Source: Cryptomeria japonica
Lineage: Eukaryota > Streptophyta > Pinopsida > Cupressales > Cupressaceae
Assembly (NCBI RefSeq): GCF_030272615.1
Contig: NC_081415.1
Coordinates: forward strand, 108,256,406-108,320,405
DNA length: 64,000 nt
Direction: 5' to 3'
Position numbers and translations under genes: made by a program. The notes beneath the pieces are model-generated. The model was given only the letters and a program-made list of their open reading frames with translations, did not search any database and was not told the origin of the DNA. Shown here piece by piece: positions 42,859 through 54,785 of this stretch; the first letter of the stretch is position 1, and every line of letters starts with the position of its first letter.

Positions 42859-44335
42859 TGTAGACGTATAAATCTAACCGCCTACTTAAATAAATATTTA
42901 ATATTTATTTAAGCCATATTCCTCTATTAATTAAATCTTATTTAATTAATTTCTTCATTTTCATCTATTTGATTAAATGAATTACTCAAATTATTTAATT
43001 AAATTCATCTAACCCCCCCCCCCCCCCCTTCTAACCTTTTATTAAATAAAACACTTTATTTAATTAAATCTCCTTTCACCATGTTAATTAAATTCCTCCT
43101 TGCATATAAATAAATCAAATTTATTTATAACACCCCCCCCCCCCCAACTTGTATTTTCCTACAAATGCAAGTTGCATCTATTTTAGTTAAAATTAAACAT
43201 TTTATTTTAATTAAAATCATATTTCTCCCACTTGCCCCTTCCTACATTTCCCACTTGCCTCCTAATCATTCTTCTAGAACCTATCTAATCCCAATTAATT
43301 AACCTTAAACCTTCCAATCATATCACATCCCTTAGTTTGGGGAGGTCGCTTCTCAAGTTTGGAAGAAAGTCTTCTAAATGCAATAAAGACTTTATTCATT
43401 CAACAAGTTAACTTGTTGAGTTTCCTTAAATTTGTAAGGACTCTTACAAATTTGTCCCCAAAGTCCTTTTAACCATTAATGGTTAATTCAACCTTCCCTC
43501 ATAGTTAGAGACTTTCTCTCTAACTTAACTCTCATCTAACTCAAGGGTCTCATCATCTAACTCAAGGGTCTCATCAAGCACTCATGTCTTTGACCCTAGT
43601 TATCCCATCTAACCCTTGCACAAGACTTTACCCCTTGGGTAAAATCTTTATCCAATGAATGACCCTAACCTAGCCATAACACAACCTCCTAAGGTGACCT
43701 TCATGTCTTCTCAAGCATTTAATTCCTCTTGCATCTCCTCTCAAGCCACCTCTTGTTGACAATTGCCACCATTTCATTGGTGAAAATTGTAAGCATGGAT
43801 TGAGTAGCTTTCAATCCTATTCATTGTTAATATTATTGAATCTTAACCATCCATTGCCCTATTTCCTCTATAAATAAAACTCACTTTCTTCATTCTCCAT
43901 ATCCAAGTTTTATGCATCTACATTATAGTCTAATTATATCAATCATTTTAGCGTCTCTTTGTTAGAATAACATTGTAGCATTTAGGAGCATTTCATATCA
44001 TAGCATATCCATGTTAGTATAATTTATCACTATCTTTATCATATCATTATCTTCATTCTAGATTAGTATCATAGCTTTAACATATCATATAGATCTTAGA
44101 ATGCATTCATGCATATAGATCAAAATATCACTCGTTCTTGGAGTTGTCATTCCTAAGTCATTTTCTCAACATTGGCTTTAGGGATCCTATGAGATAGAGA
44201 ACAATGAGACACATCTTGGGAAGTTAACTAGTTTAAATTAGTTTATCTTTATACTCAAAAGTTTCATTAGTATGTTGGTCCTTTGATCTCAATGTTGATA
44301 TTCTGATCACCATTCCAGCACATAGTAATAACTAT
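42859..44335 (+). repeat. G2 3' LTR (right boundary approximate)
   Basis: Starts TGTAGACG after the polypurine tract. AT-rich U3 with TTAATTAAAT words, two C-runs (about 43013-43028 and 43131-43145) and a duplicated ATCTAACTCAAGGGTCTC (about 43534 and 43556). TATA box TATAAATA at 43869-43876. The later part shares AACAATGAGACACAT with the G1 LTR. The end is set between recognisable LTR sequence and the helicase-like coding that begins by 44370; without the 5' LTR it cannot be fixed. Confidence 0.68.
43869..43876 (+). promoter_or_regulatory. G2 LTR TATA box
   Basis: TATAAATA in CCTCTATAAATAAAACTC, about 1.0 kb into the LTR, equivalent to the TATAAAA of the G1 LTR. Confidence 0.5.
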
Positions 44336-44367
44336 ATAATGAGATGGTCCACTGCTTGATTGGTTAG

Positions 44368-45251
44368 AGATTTGGGCCAAGTGCCTCTAGTCAATATTAG
44401 ACTGACATATGAAAGCAACAAGCGAGCAAAGTTATTGTTGCAAGAATTCAAAAATATGGTTATATTAGATACAATATTTAGACAAGATGGACAAAACAAC
44501 CAATAACAAAGGTTTCATTAACTTTTGACAAATCTAAGAGATGCAAACCCACAAATTGATGACTGGAGGTTGCTTATGATAAGAGCCCCTATTAGAATAG
44601 ATCCTACAAGCAATGTTGAGTTTTATGATATTCTCTATTTGTTCTCCACAAATGAAAATGTTCATAATGATAACTACAAAAAGTCATATTCATTAAACAT
44701 CCTCTTGCTCATAGTCTAACAGCAAAAGTGGGAAGTATGCATCAATCAAAAAATTATTCAAGTGATGAACTTGACCTAGAGATATTGATTAGTAAGAATT
44801 CAAGAGTGATGTTGACTTCAAATCTTTGGATACAAGTAGGACTTGTAAATGGAGCTCTAGGATATGTTCGAAAGATTATCTATAAACAAGGAAGTTCTCC
44901 ACTAGAACCACCAACATATGTCATGGTTTAATTTGACAATTATTCAGGAATACCATTTGAATATCATCATCCAAATATGATTCCAATAACACCAATACAA
45001 AGGGGCAAAACACTTCAATTACCATTAAGATTGGCATGGACATTGACAATACATAAATCTTAGAGGTTGACTCTATCAAAAGCTACACTTGATATATGAC
45101 CAAGGGAAAGAAAAAAGTTGACATTTGTGATAGTGTCTTGAGTAAAGTCTCTCGAATGTGTCAAAATAATGCCAACATTCACATATGATCGTTACAAAAA
45201 AATTTTAAAATGGGTAGACAACTTGCAAAGTAAAATGCCAAAGAAAATATA
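44368..45251 (+). pseudogene. PIF1-type DNA helicase, C-terminal half
   Basis: Plus-strand pieces read QVPLVNIRLTYESNKRAKLL, then VILDTIFRQDGQ (helicase motif with the conserved Arg-Gln), LLTNLRDANPQIDDWRLL, VMLTSNLWIQVGLVNGALGY, PITPIQRGKTLQLPLRLAW with TLTIHKS, and KIMPTFTYDRYKK. This is the order of the C-terminal domain of PIF1-like 5'-3' helicases. The Walker A and B half is absent, and several stops and frameshifts occur (two near 44500, others at 44718 and 45061). It could derive from a Helitron RepHel gene or from a host PIF1 gene; no Rep domain or Helitron end was seen. It abuts the G2 3' LTR, so G2 may have inserted in it. Confidence 0.78.
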
Positions 45252-46750
45252 TTAGAACTTTTAGAAGATAATTGATGTAATATATCTTTGTTCAAATTCA
45301 TTTCCATGGCTTTTTAGTGTTTTAATATAACATATTATACCTCATAGCATCTTCTCATGATATCTTACATATAAAATCTTCTATTGTATTATAAATTAAT
45401 AGAATGAAACAAAGTACAAACCATTGTAGCATTTTGATATTATAAAAGAACATAGCAATTTTTTTTTTTTTCAAGGCTAACTCCACCAAATAGATGTAAT
45501 GCTTATATTGTACATAAATAATATGACATGAATTATCATTAATAAATGTGTGATTTTCCACCATTATAATAATTACTAACAGCCTTGCATCACTTTTTTT
45601 TGTTATAATAAAGTGAAACTCTACATATATGTTATTTTGTTCTATTTCCTATTTAACTTAATACATTCAATTTATACCAGGCAAATTTTTATAAATTTAT
45701 CTAATCAAATGAACTTTAAAGAAAATATTCTTACATATATGACTTAGATTTATTATATTTTTATTTACTTTGATAACATATAATTGCTTAAACTTTAGAA
45801 GTATATATGATATCCTAATTAGTCTATAAAAATTTATTTTCTTAATTATTATTAATGTAAATGCTAACACACAGAGCCACTTGAGGAATGGTTGCTTGGT
45901 CTTTTAAATTCAATTATTCAATTAGATTCACAGTGCATTAGGTCATGCCATCATTCAAGTTGTTATATTATACTATGGAATACCTACATTACATGTCGTG
46001 AAGTCAAATGTGATAATTAAAGTTCAAGCTCTTTTTCATGATATTAAAAATGGAGAGTTATTGCGAGTGTATAAATGGTTAATTAATTCAAAAAATATTT
46101 GAAATTGTATTTGACAATTTTTGTAAGTTATTTACACATTGTAACTATGACTAAATTCTATTTTGACACTATTTTATAGATGTTGTTTGAGAGTTGTTAT
46201 TACTGCATAAATAGTTAACTAAGACTATAATTATCAAAATAGATAGTTAGTGATGTATGCATTTTGTCATCTATGTTACCCATTACATTCTAGAATTTTT
46301 TTCAAAAACTTTGAATGATAAATTCAACCATTTTTTTTAAACTCATTACTAACGAACTCTTCATTATTATTTATGAATATTAAATATTTTTAGAATTTGA
46401 TATCCCTCGACATATCTTACTTATATTTGTTATAAAATATAGGTATGCTATTAAATAAATTTGCAAGATTTTTTTTTCTTATTTTATTTTATGATTAGAA
46501 AACATTTTTACATGTGAGGAGGCCTAAAAATATGTCATACCATAAATATTGTATTAGCGCATAAATATCTTAAATCTAAAAAATACAGAAAAAAGAATCA
46601 AATGAAAGTAAACTACATTATCAAGTGAAAATATATAGTCCTTTATATATTATATCTTTCTTTTATAAAGTAGATGTTCAATGAATATTTATTAATATAT
46701 TATTTATAGAAATAATAAAAAATATCAAAATTAAAACACTAATCATAATT
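45252..46750. other. AT-rich intergenic DNA, no gene seen
   Basis: Poly-T tract at about 45461-45472, otherwise AT-rich with no supported frame; the minus ORF 45355-45564 has no recognisable content. Confidence 0.5.
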
Positions 46751-46995
46751 TCAATCGAATCTTCACGTCATGTTAACCCTAATTTAACAATACTAATCTT
46801 AACCATAATCACTTGAACTCTAATTTTAATCCTTATTAAACCTAACCATAATCATAATCCTTGTCAAACCCTAGCCAAGATTAAAACCTAACCCTAACCC
46901 AAATTGAACACTAACCTAATTGAATCTTCATTCAACCTTGACCCTAACTTCAAACCATAATATTCTAATCCTTAATTATAACCTTAAATCATAAT
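46751..46995. repeat. Degenerate telomere-like AACCCTAA tract
   Basis: Many variants of CCCTAA, such as TTAACCCTAATTT, AACCCTAGCC, AACCTAACCCTAACCC and TTGACCCTAAC, fill about 240 bases in one orientation. This suggests an old interstitial repeat of the plant telomere type CCCTAAA, heavily mutated. Confidence 0.6.
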
Positions 46996-48190
46996 AACAA
47001 TTATATTTGATTAAAAGTTAGGTTTCAAACAAAGATATCTCTCAAAATACTTCACATATATTTCTCTAAAGATAGATATACTAGTTACTAATATGAAATA
47101 AATATAATTCATGCAAAAAATTTATGAAAAATTGCTTCAGACTTTTTAAAAAGATTTTATTGGTGAAATATATTATAAAGGATGAAAACACAATTTGGGA
47201 GGAGAAAATAATGATTAACTAAAATTTAAACAAGTAACTTTTAAATTTTAAGAATAATTATTTTTTTAAAGCTAAGTTGTCAATTTAGGTTTAGGTTTGA
47301 GGACCCGGTTCATCAATTCTACAAAACTTTGAAAATGGGTTTTGGGTTCATTAGTACAAAAACAATGTAAAAATCATTCATATATATATGAAATAGGATT
47401 AGAATATCACTAGGATCATATAAACAAAAAAATGACCATAAACTTGTAATCATAGCATCATGATCATATCATATGCTTTGGCTCTTGGAAGAGAGAGGAG
47501 AGAGTGAGATAAAGAGAAGTAGAGAGAGGGGATAAAGGAAGAGTGATAAGGAGAGAGATAGGTCTAGATTCATGGCATATAAGGGAGTGAGATAGAGAGA
47601 GCAATAGGATGTTGATAGGAACCTATTGATTATTGAAATTTGACTAAGTCTAAAAAAATATAATATCTTCTAAAATATAGAATTTTCATTAGAACTCCTA
47701 GATATTTGAAACCACTCTCAAACATCCTACCAATATATACATGAAATGTGACTTAAATGTTATATTCTATGTATATATTATGGGTGAGTCTATGCGAGTC
47801 TAGTTTCTATGGTTTTAATGGTCACTTTTAGGGTTCTCATGGCTGAAGTTAAACTAGACATCACAAAAGGTTTAAAAATTATAAATTTTTGTTTGTTTTT
47901 TGTGCCTCGGCAATTTCGTTTTCCTAGGATGAACCAAGTCCTGCAATGGTCTTCCTTGCTCAAACCCATAGAGGAACCAAACCTAAATCCGATTCAAGTT
48001 CGAACCGAACCTAGATCCAACATCCCAAGGGTCGTACCTTGCAATATAGTTTTAAAGTGTATTTAAAATATTATTTTAAAAGTGTATTTGGAATGTTTAA
48101 TAGATTTAGTTGTATTGAATTCTTTTTTGAGTTATATTATTTAACTATAATTGTGGGAGTAATTGTGGATTGGTATTTGATGTAGCACCA
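46996..48190. other. AT-rich intergenic DNA with a GA-rich stretch
   Basis: GA-rich purine run at about 47485-47605. The ORF 47809-48066 contains an Arg/Pro-rich end from CGAACCGAACC-like words but nothing recognisable. Confidence 0.5.
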
Positions 48191-48660
48191 TAGTGGAAGC
48201 ATAAAAGGATAAACATATTATTAAAAGAAAATAGTTATGGAAGAAAATGTCCATAGATAAATAGTGAAGTACACATTTAGTAAACCTTGCACAAGTTCAA
48301 AAAGAAAAGAAACCACCCACGCAATCCAACATACAACAAAATACACAATAACCTTATACTTACTAATAAAAAGGCTAACAAAAGTATCTACACAATACAT
48401 ATGCAAAACAAATCCATCTGTAATCCCCTCCCTGAATCTACAAACATTCAATTTAATATATCATTTCTTTTCTCACAAAGACCAACTCCTAACAGAAACC
48501 CTTAACTCTCTATTTTTAGTATGCTTTAGCAATTCCTAATAGATTGAGCCACTAAAACTTATTTCTAGACACGGCAAAAACAATTACAATCATCTCCTAC
48601 TTCTAAGGAGTTAGTTGGTGGTCACGCTCCTAATTCTCATGAATTGGTCTGCATCATTCT
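48191..48660. repeat. Long direct repeat, copy A
   Basis: Aligns in the same orientation with 52022-52620. Shared blocks include AAAGGATAAACATATT, GTCCATAGATAAATA, AAGTACACA..TAAACCTT, CAACAAAATACA, CTCCTAACA and TTACAATCATCTCCTACTT. The two copies lie about 3.8 kb apart and could be the LTRs of a small non-coding retroelement. Confidence 0.78.
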
Positions 48661-51600
48661 TCCCTTCTTTTAAAATTTTGAACCTCCTAGTTCAAATGTT
48701 ATTTATATAAAATGCACTTTCAAAAAACTAAAAAACTAAAAAGCTTAAGAATATTAGTATGACATTTTTTGTGATGTAGGATTATTTTTTGATCCTAGGA
48801 TACTACTGCATCAAACATCCAAGAAAGATTTTGGAATAGAAGATATAACCATTCTTATAACTTGAAGAATTGAACCATGGTGTTCCCTTCCACCAAATTA
48901 GATATCTCCTCAAATCATCACAATTTTTCCTTGTTTCACTTCCAACCACTTGTTGGAGTAGAGATTCTCCTCCTTTGTTAATTAGTCTTCTTCCTATTTT
49001 CCCTACTCCTTGAAGGCTTAGTAGTTCTCCTACATTGAAAATTGACTTTTCTCTTTGCATCACTCATACCAACTCCTATGATGCAAGCTATTACGAACAA
49101 AAACAATATTAAGGGAATGAAAATTTCTGATAAGTGGTTTCTCCTTCTCTACATTATGCCATTTAGGCATTGTTTTCATTCCATATTTGGTTTGGTTAGT
49201 TTCATTTCTTATCCCAATGAAATGTTTTTCATAATACAAATCCTTTTGGACAATGTTCTTTATATCACAAATAAACATGTCTCTACTCTCCCTCAATCAT
49301 CTTCTTTCACTTAAGAAACTGATGATCTTGCACTTCTTTTTCATCACTAATGGGATTCTCTATACATTCCTCTAGTTGCTTTTGGAAAGTTGATTTCTCT
49401 AAAAATATTGAATCTTCATCACATATGGGGCTCCCAAAGATCTTCATTTTTGTTGTGACTTCTTTTGCAACATGAACTGCTTCCAATATTATAACGTTTT
49501 CAGCCTTTTCTTGTGATAGGTTGCATTCCTTTTCATTGCAATCTTCCAACTTTTCTCCTTTTGCATTGTAATCTTCAATGTTTACCCCTTCTTTAGGGTA
49601 ACAAAACTCAACAACTCCATTTGACTCATCTTATATATCTTCATCCCATTCATCAATCTCTATTTTTGGAAGATCACATTTATAGGTCTTCAATTCACTA
49701 ATCATTTGACCAACGCTTCAAAGGATTTAATCAAGTTCCTTGTTCTAACAATTATACTCCATGGCAAATGTGTGCCTCTATGGCTTTCCTCTAAAAATAG
49801 CTCTTACTCATAAGGTGCTAGTATTCATCCTCACCATTCCTTTTCACCTTCTTGCAATTTTTCAAAACCATTTTTGTATATTTCTTTTTCTTTTTCTTCT
49901 TATTATTACATTCTCAAAATCTTCCAACATGCACCATAATTCCTCCAACTCAAACTCTAGTTGTTACAACTAATTTTGTTGGTCCTTTGTTAATTTTTGT
50001 CTTTGCCTTTGCCTTATATATTTTGTTCCACTTTGATTGTCCTCTTTCTTTCATTCTAATATAACTAGATATTTAGATCCACAACCATAACCATATACAT
50101 AACTTCAATTCTAAAATATTTCAAAACTCGCCATTTACCATTCATCTATTGTAGCTCAAACTATTTCATGCACAATAATATTTTTCCATTTCTTTGGAAC
50201 TCATCTCCCTTTGTGTATTAATATGTTGTGTCTCCCTCTCTTTCTCTTTTTAAAATCTAATTTTGTTTCTTTTCCATGAAAAATTCATCAATCTCCTCTT
50301 GCCTTTTCTTTGTATTATTTTCTAGATCACTTTTGTGAAGTTTACTATCTCAAACAAGAATTACTTACTCCCTTTGAATACTCTCAAGCTCATTCATACT
50401 ATGTGCTTGCTATAAAAGCTTCATTTTCAAGATGAAGAAATTCTTTCTCATTTTGAATTCATTCCTTCAATACAATTTTCCCTCATTTTAATCTTTCTTC
50501 TTCATTTTGTAGTCATTTTGATATTCTCTTCTCATCTTCTTCAGCTAGTATTGATTCCTTCTTCACTTATTTTCTTTTGTCATGAAGAAACTCATACTTT
50601 TCCTCAAATTTCTTATTGTTTCCAAATTGATACAATTCAAAATCTAAAAGCCTACAATTTATCTCAAAGTATACTATGTTCTATCTTATCTCTAGAAATT
50701 AGATAATTGGGGCAAAGCATGGAGTTGCCTCACACTTTGGGCCAACTGAGGGTAGTCCAATTAGACTACCCTCGAGCCGTGTGGCACCTGCGTGGCACCG
50801 AAATGGTGTCAGTAGTCTGATCAGACTCAGTTCGGCTAGACTCCCCTTCATTGAAATGCTTCCATACAAAAAAATCAAATTTAAATGTTATAGCTAAGGT
50901 TAGTTCGGTTGGACTAGCCTATGTGTCATGTGATGTAGCACAAAAATGGTGAAAAACTCTGTATTTCTCAAACTTCTCACTTCTGCTCAATTTTTCTTCA
51001 AGTGGAATATTTTTTTACAAAAATCCAAAAGTACCCTTTTGTAGAGCTCGAAGTCACGAATCCGATCATAGTTTTTTTACTATTTTGATAAATTTTAATA
51101 TTTTTTATTAATTAAACATTGCGAGTAGCATTTAAACTTAAAAAAGAGGTTGATTAGAAATTAAAAGAAAACTATTAAATTAAATTTTAAAAATTACAAA
51201 ATTATTTTACACTAGATGAGAGAATCTTCTCGAAAAGGGTTTTTTTGGGGGGGATAATGATAAACTTAGTAGTCAAAAGGTGACGCCTAACAAAAACTAT
51301 CAAATTTAGCTATGTTGGACTTCAAAATATTATAACGAGAAAAATATACATCAAAATTTAAATTTATTTTTTTAAACACTGCATATATATGTTCTCTATT
51401 TGGAAAAAATAAGTCCATTTTCATTTTTTTTGGTGGCACTGACTAGAACCCCTGATTTTCAGCATTTTTCAACAATGAAAATTTTATCTTTGAATTTATT
51501 AAAAAAATATCAATTTTTTCCTAAAAAAATATCAATTTTTTCCTAAAAAAATTTTAAAATAACAGAAATAAATTTCATTTATAATTCTACATTTGATCAG

Positions 51601-52021
51601 TTTACATCATTTCAAAATTCAATTTAGAAATGTCACTTTTATGCGGTTGAAGTTAAACAGTTTTAATTCTATTGGTCAGTGCATCTATAAAAGTGTGACA
51701 TGGGTTTGTGCTTTTACCCAATTATAGTAACAAAGATCTAGGGAGTCATAATAATTTTCACTCTATAATCAAATTATCTACGCAACCAAACATTCTTCTA
51801 TTACATTAACAATTAGTAATTACTAGTGTATACAATAATCCCTAATCCCTTATTTTCCCCACACTCCTTTACATTACCATCAATCTTCTCTACCCCCAAT
51901 CTTTTTTTGTGAATGCTCATTTACAAACTATTGTTTCTCTTTTTTTAGAAAAATATTCACATGAAGTCTCCATCCCCAACATCTTAAAATGTTCTTATAA
52001 CAAACCGATATAATGTCTTAG
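48661..52021. other. Region between the direct repeats, no gene recognised
   Basis: Three consecutive minus-strand ORFs (49549-49307, 49296-49060, 49063-48803) have charged, plausible composition (for example EKAENVIILEAVHVAKEV) but no motif I recognise. They could be relics of one minus-strand gene. No primer site or polypurine tract was found next to the repeats. Confidence 0.4.
50748..50930. repeat. Cluster of palindromes
   Basis: Inverted repeat GGGTAGTC-caatta-GACTACCC (50750-50771), perfect palindrome AGTCTGATCAGACT (50814-50827), and further AGTTCGGCTAGACT and AGTTCGGTTGGACTAG words. GC content is higher than the surroundings. Confidence 0.8.
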
Positions 52022-52625
52022 CACAAAAGGATAAACATATTCTTAAAACAAAATAGCTATGGAAGAAAGTGTAAGAATAAAAGGATAAACAAAAATAGTT
52101 ATGGATGAACATGTCCATAAATAAATACTGAAGTACACACTCAATAAACCTTACAACCATGTAGAGAGAAAAGAAACCATCCATGTAGTCCAGCATGCAA
52201 CAAAATACATAGTAATCTTTTATTTATAGATAAAAGGGCTTGCAAAAGTCTCTACACAATACAGATGCATGAAAAATCCATCCTCAATCTCATCCCTCTA
52301 AATATACAAACCATCAATTTGATATATAATTTTTTTTCTGACATAGACACCCACTCCTAACAAAACTCTTTACTCTCTATTTCTAGTAATCATGTTGCAA
52401 CAATTCAGGTAATATACTAAGCCACTAAAAGATATTTCTAAATATAGTTTAAATACTTACAATCATCTCCTACTTATGAGGAGTTTGTTAGTTGTCAACC
52501 TCTTGATTCTATCTATTTTCATCAGTATTTTAATTTACATTGCTCAAAAGTTAGTTAGTGGTCAACCTCTTGATTCTCAAGAGTCTATTTGCATCAATAT
52601 TTTAATTTACATTTCTTACTAGCTA
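52022..52625. repeat. Long direct repeat, copy B, with internal duplications
   Basis: Partner of 48191-48660. It is longer because of two internal duplications: AAAGGATAAACA..ATAGYTATGGA near 52026 and 52077, and a 75-base unit containing GTCAACCTCTTGATTCT and TATTTTAATTTACATT near 52495 and 52560. Confidence 0.78.
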
Positions 52626-53523
52626 TCAATTTGGTACCCTCTTTAATCTAGCTCAAAATATAAATCTTAGGTGTCAATTAGTTTTTAAACCAATATTTTC
52701 AACTAGTTATTGTGAATATGAGGTTAACTTGAGAATAAGAATTAAAAAGTGCATCAACTTAACATCCTTGACTTGAATCTTAATTGTAAGTATGCTTCTA
52801 GGTATCATGTTGCTTCAACAAAATGAACATAATCAACTGCTCCTTCAATTCTTTTTTTTTCTTTTCACATAAAATTAAACTGACCTTCTTTCTAGTGTAA
52901 TAAATTTTGAAATCAACCTCCCAAATAATACTTTCAATTATTATTGTCCCTTAACAAACAATAAGCATATTTATTTTCTTATCTTTTTTTTCTATTTTGA
53001 TATGGACAATTTTCTAGGCATAGCTTCCAACAGGTTTCATCAGTATGATCATTTACATCACAATGATCACAATGCCTTCAGGGCTTTTATTTGGTGCTTG
53101 TAGAACTTTCCTTGTTTTTCTTGGTCATGGCTCCTTTTGTCTTTGACGAGGATGGAGGACTATCTACTCCAAGGTACAAAGCATGTGCACATGTTTCATC
53201 AATATTCACTTATTTAGAGAGAAATACATGTATTTGAAGATGGCAATGAAGGCCTCTAATGTATTTCATCAACAACTCTCCATCTTTCACATCCTTGCCC
53301 ATTCAAACTTGACATTTATCAAAACTCACTTGGCTAATCTTGTACTCTTTGATCTTCTTTTTATTTCAAAATTTCTACTTCAGACACTTTTCCTCTCTAT
53401 GGCATATTGGGTAAAAAACTATTGACCATTTTTTAAAATTGATCTCAAAAACTAATAGGAGTTTGTTTTCTTTGAGTTGTAGGATATAAGAGACTTTCAA
53501 ACCAATTTATTATTGGTCATTTC
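52626..53523. other. AT-rich intergenic DNA, no gene seen
   Basis: No frame with recognisable content; the ORF 53183-53425 looks random. Confidence 0.45.
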
Positions 53524-54785
53524 TGCTACTAGGATATGTTGTTGTCATTTATGTCAACATATTCCTATGATTTGCTCTGGTGTTTGCAGTTTGGGAAGAT
53601 CTTATGTTCCAATTTGTAGTTTTGTTTTGCTAATCACTGTTTTGCAGAGTTTAGTATTTCCTCTGCTATATTCCAGTGTGATCATATCTTGTGCTAAGAC
53701 TTTGGGATATTGTTTGGGATAGTCTTGTGTATCTTCATTTCAGATGGATCATGATTTGGTACTCTGCAAGTTATCTTTATTCATGATAGTTGCTGATTGG
53801 TTGTGTTCTTGAGCTTTCAGACGTTGACAGATGAAGATTTGATAAGTGGTGTTGTTGTGGTTGTTATTGATGATTCTAATGTGCTTGTTGGTGTTTCCTA
53901 ATCATGTCTTATTTTTTTTGGTGATCTGCATTGACTGTTGTACAAGTTATTGGTGGTTTTCATGAACAGGTAATGATTTTCATGTTATGTGGTATCTTTG
54001 GTGGTGTAGCCTATTGCAATTGATCTTGGTGTGATTTCTGGTGGAGTTGAGCATTTGGGAATTTGAATTAGGTCCATGTTATGTCATGAAAATAATTATA
54101 TTGGTCTGGTGGTCGATCCTTGTATCATATGATGTAATTTTATAATTGTGAGTTGAGGGTTTAGCCAACCTTGTTGTCAAGGTTGATGATTTGTATATAT
54201 AGGTGATATATTCATGTAATTTAGGTGTCAAGGTTGTGTCTGCATTATCAGAGAAAATTTTATGTGCGAACAAGTTATTTATCCTTCGATGTTGTGATTG
54301 AGGAGAGATTGGTGTTGCAGAGCAAACAATTGTGCTTAACCGGAACTGTAATCAGGCATTTGGAGATGCTATTCCTTCATTTTATTTCTTTCGGATTGTA
54401 GTTTGAATTTTAGTGTAATTTAGTGAGACTTCCTTGAGGGTTGTAGCCTTCCGGGCATTTATCTTTTGATTTATCTTTTGAGCAGTGAGCTATAGGTAGT
54501 GTTCCTGAATGCATGTGCATTCCCCATTGTAATATTTTCACATACTACTGCAGAGTATCATCTTACTATGGGTAGGTCCCCATCGTGGTTTTTCCCTTAA
54601 CCAAGTTTTCCACGTCAAAATATTAGTGTTATGTGTTGTGATTTCATTTTGCTTATCTTTGTTGTTACTACAATTTATCAGATTTGTATTTGTGATTAAG
54701 TTGTTGAATCCAGTGAACACTGATTCACACCCCCCCCCTACCCCCTCTCAATCTGCCTTCTTTGTTGCTGCTAATAGTTACATTA
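53524..54785 (+). repeat. Probable solo LTR, copia-type
   Basis: Starts TGCTACTAGGATATG with GTTGTCATTTATGTCAACAT soon after, matching the layout of the Copia-2 LTR start (GTTGTCATTGATGTCAA). Near the end are CGTGGTTTTTCCCTTAACC, TTTTCCACGTC, GTGTTATGTG (54573-54635) and a C-run after GATTCACA (54727-54736). No primer site or coding follows. The exact 3' end (54751-54790) and target duplication are not clear. Confidence 0.65.

Larger units (their letters stand above)
13484..44335 (+). mobile_element. G2: Ty3/gypsy Tat-like retrotransposon with three insertions
   Basis: Plus-strand order is leader, gag, protease, G-patch linker, RT, RNase H, a second RNase H, integrase, long 3' region with an antisense PMD gene, polypurine tract (42845-42858) and 3' LTR. 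The second RNase H between the RT-linked one and integrase is the hallmark of the Tat lineage. Inserted sequences (15264-20107, 21152-23612 and 33990-41258) account for about 14.6 kb. I could not find a 5' LTR or primer site: the leader begins right against the G1 LTR, so the 5' end may have been lost or displaced by G1. Many stops and shifts mark it as dead. Confidence 0.78.

Noticed and set aside
47809-48066. 85-codon ORF with an Arg-rich C-terminus
   Set aside because: Unique AT-rich context, composition produced by repeated CGAACC words, no motif.
48803-48935. YLIWWKGTPW resembling a chromodomain core
   Set aside because: Only a few residues fit and the following acidic/Trp pattern is missing; no integrase upstream in the same strand.
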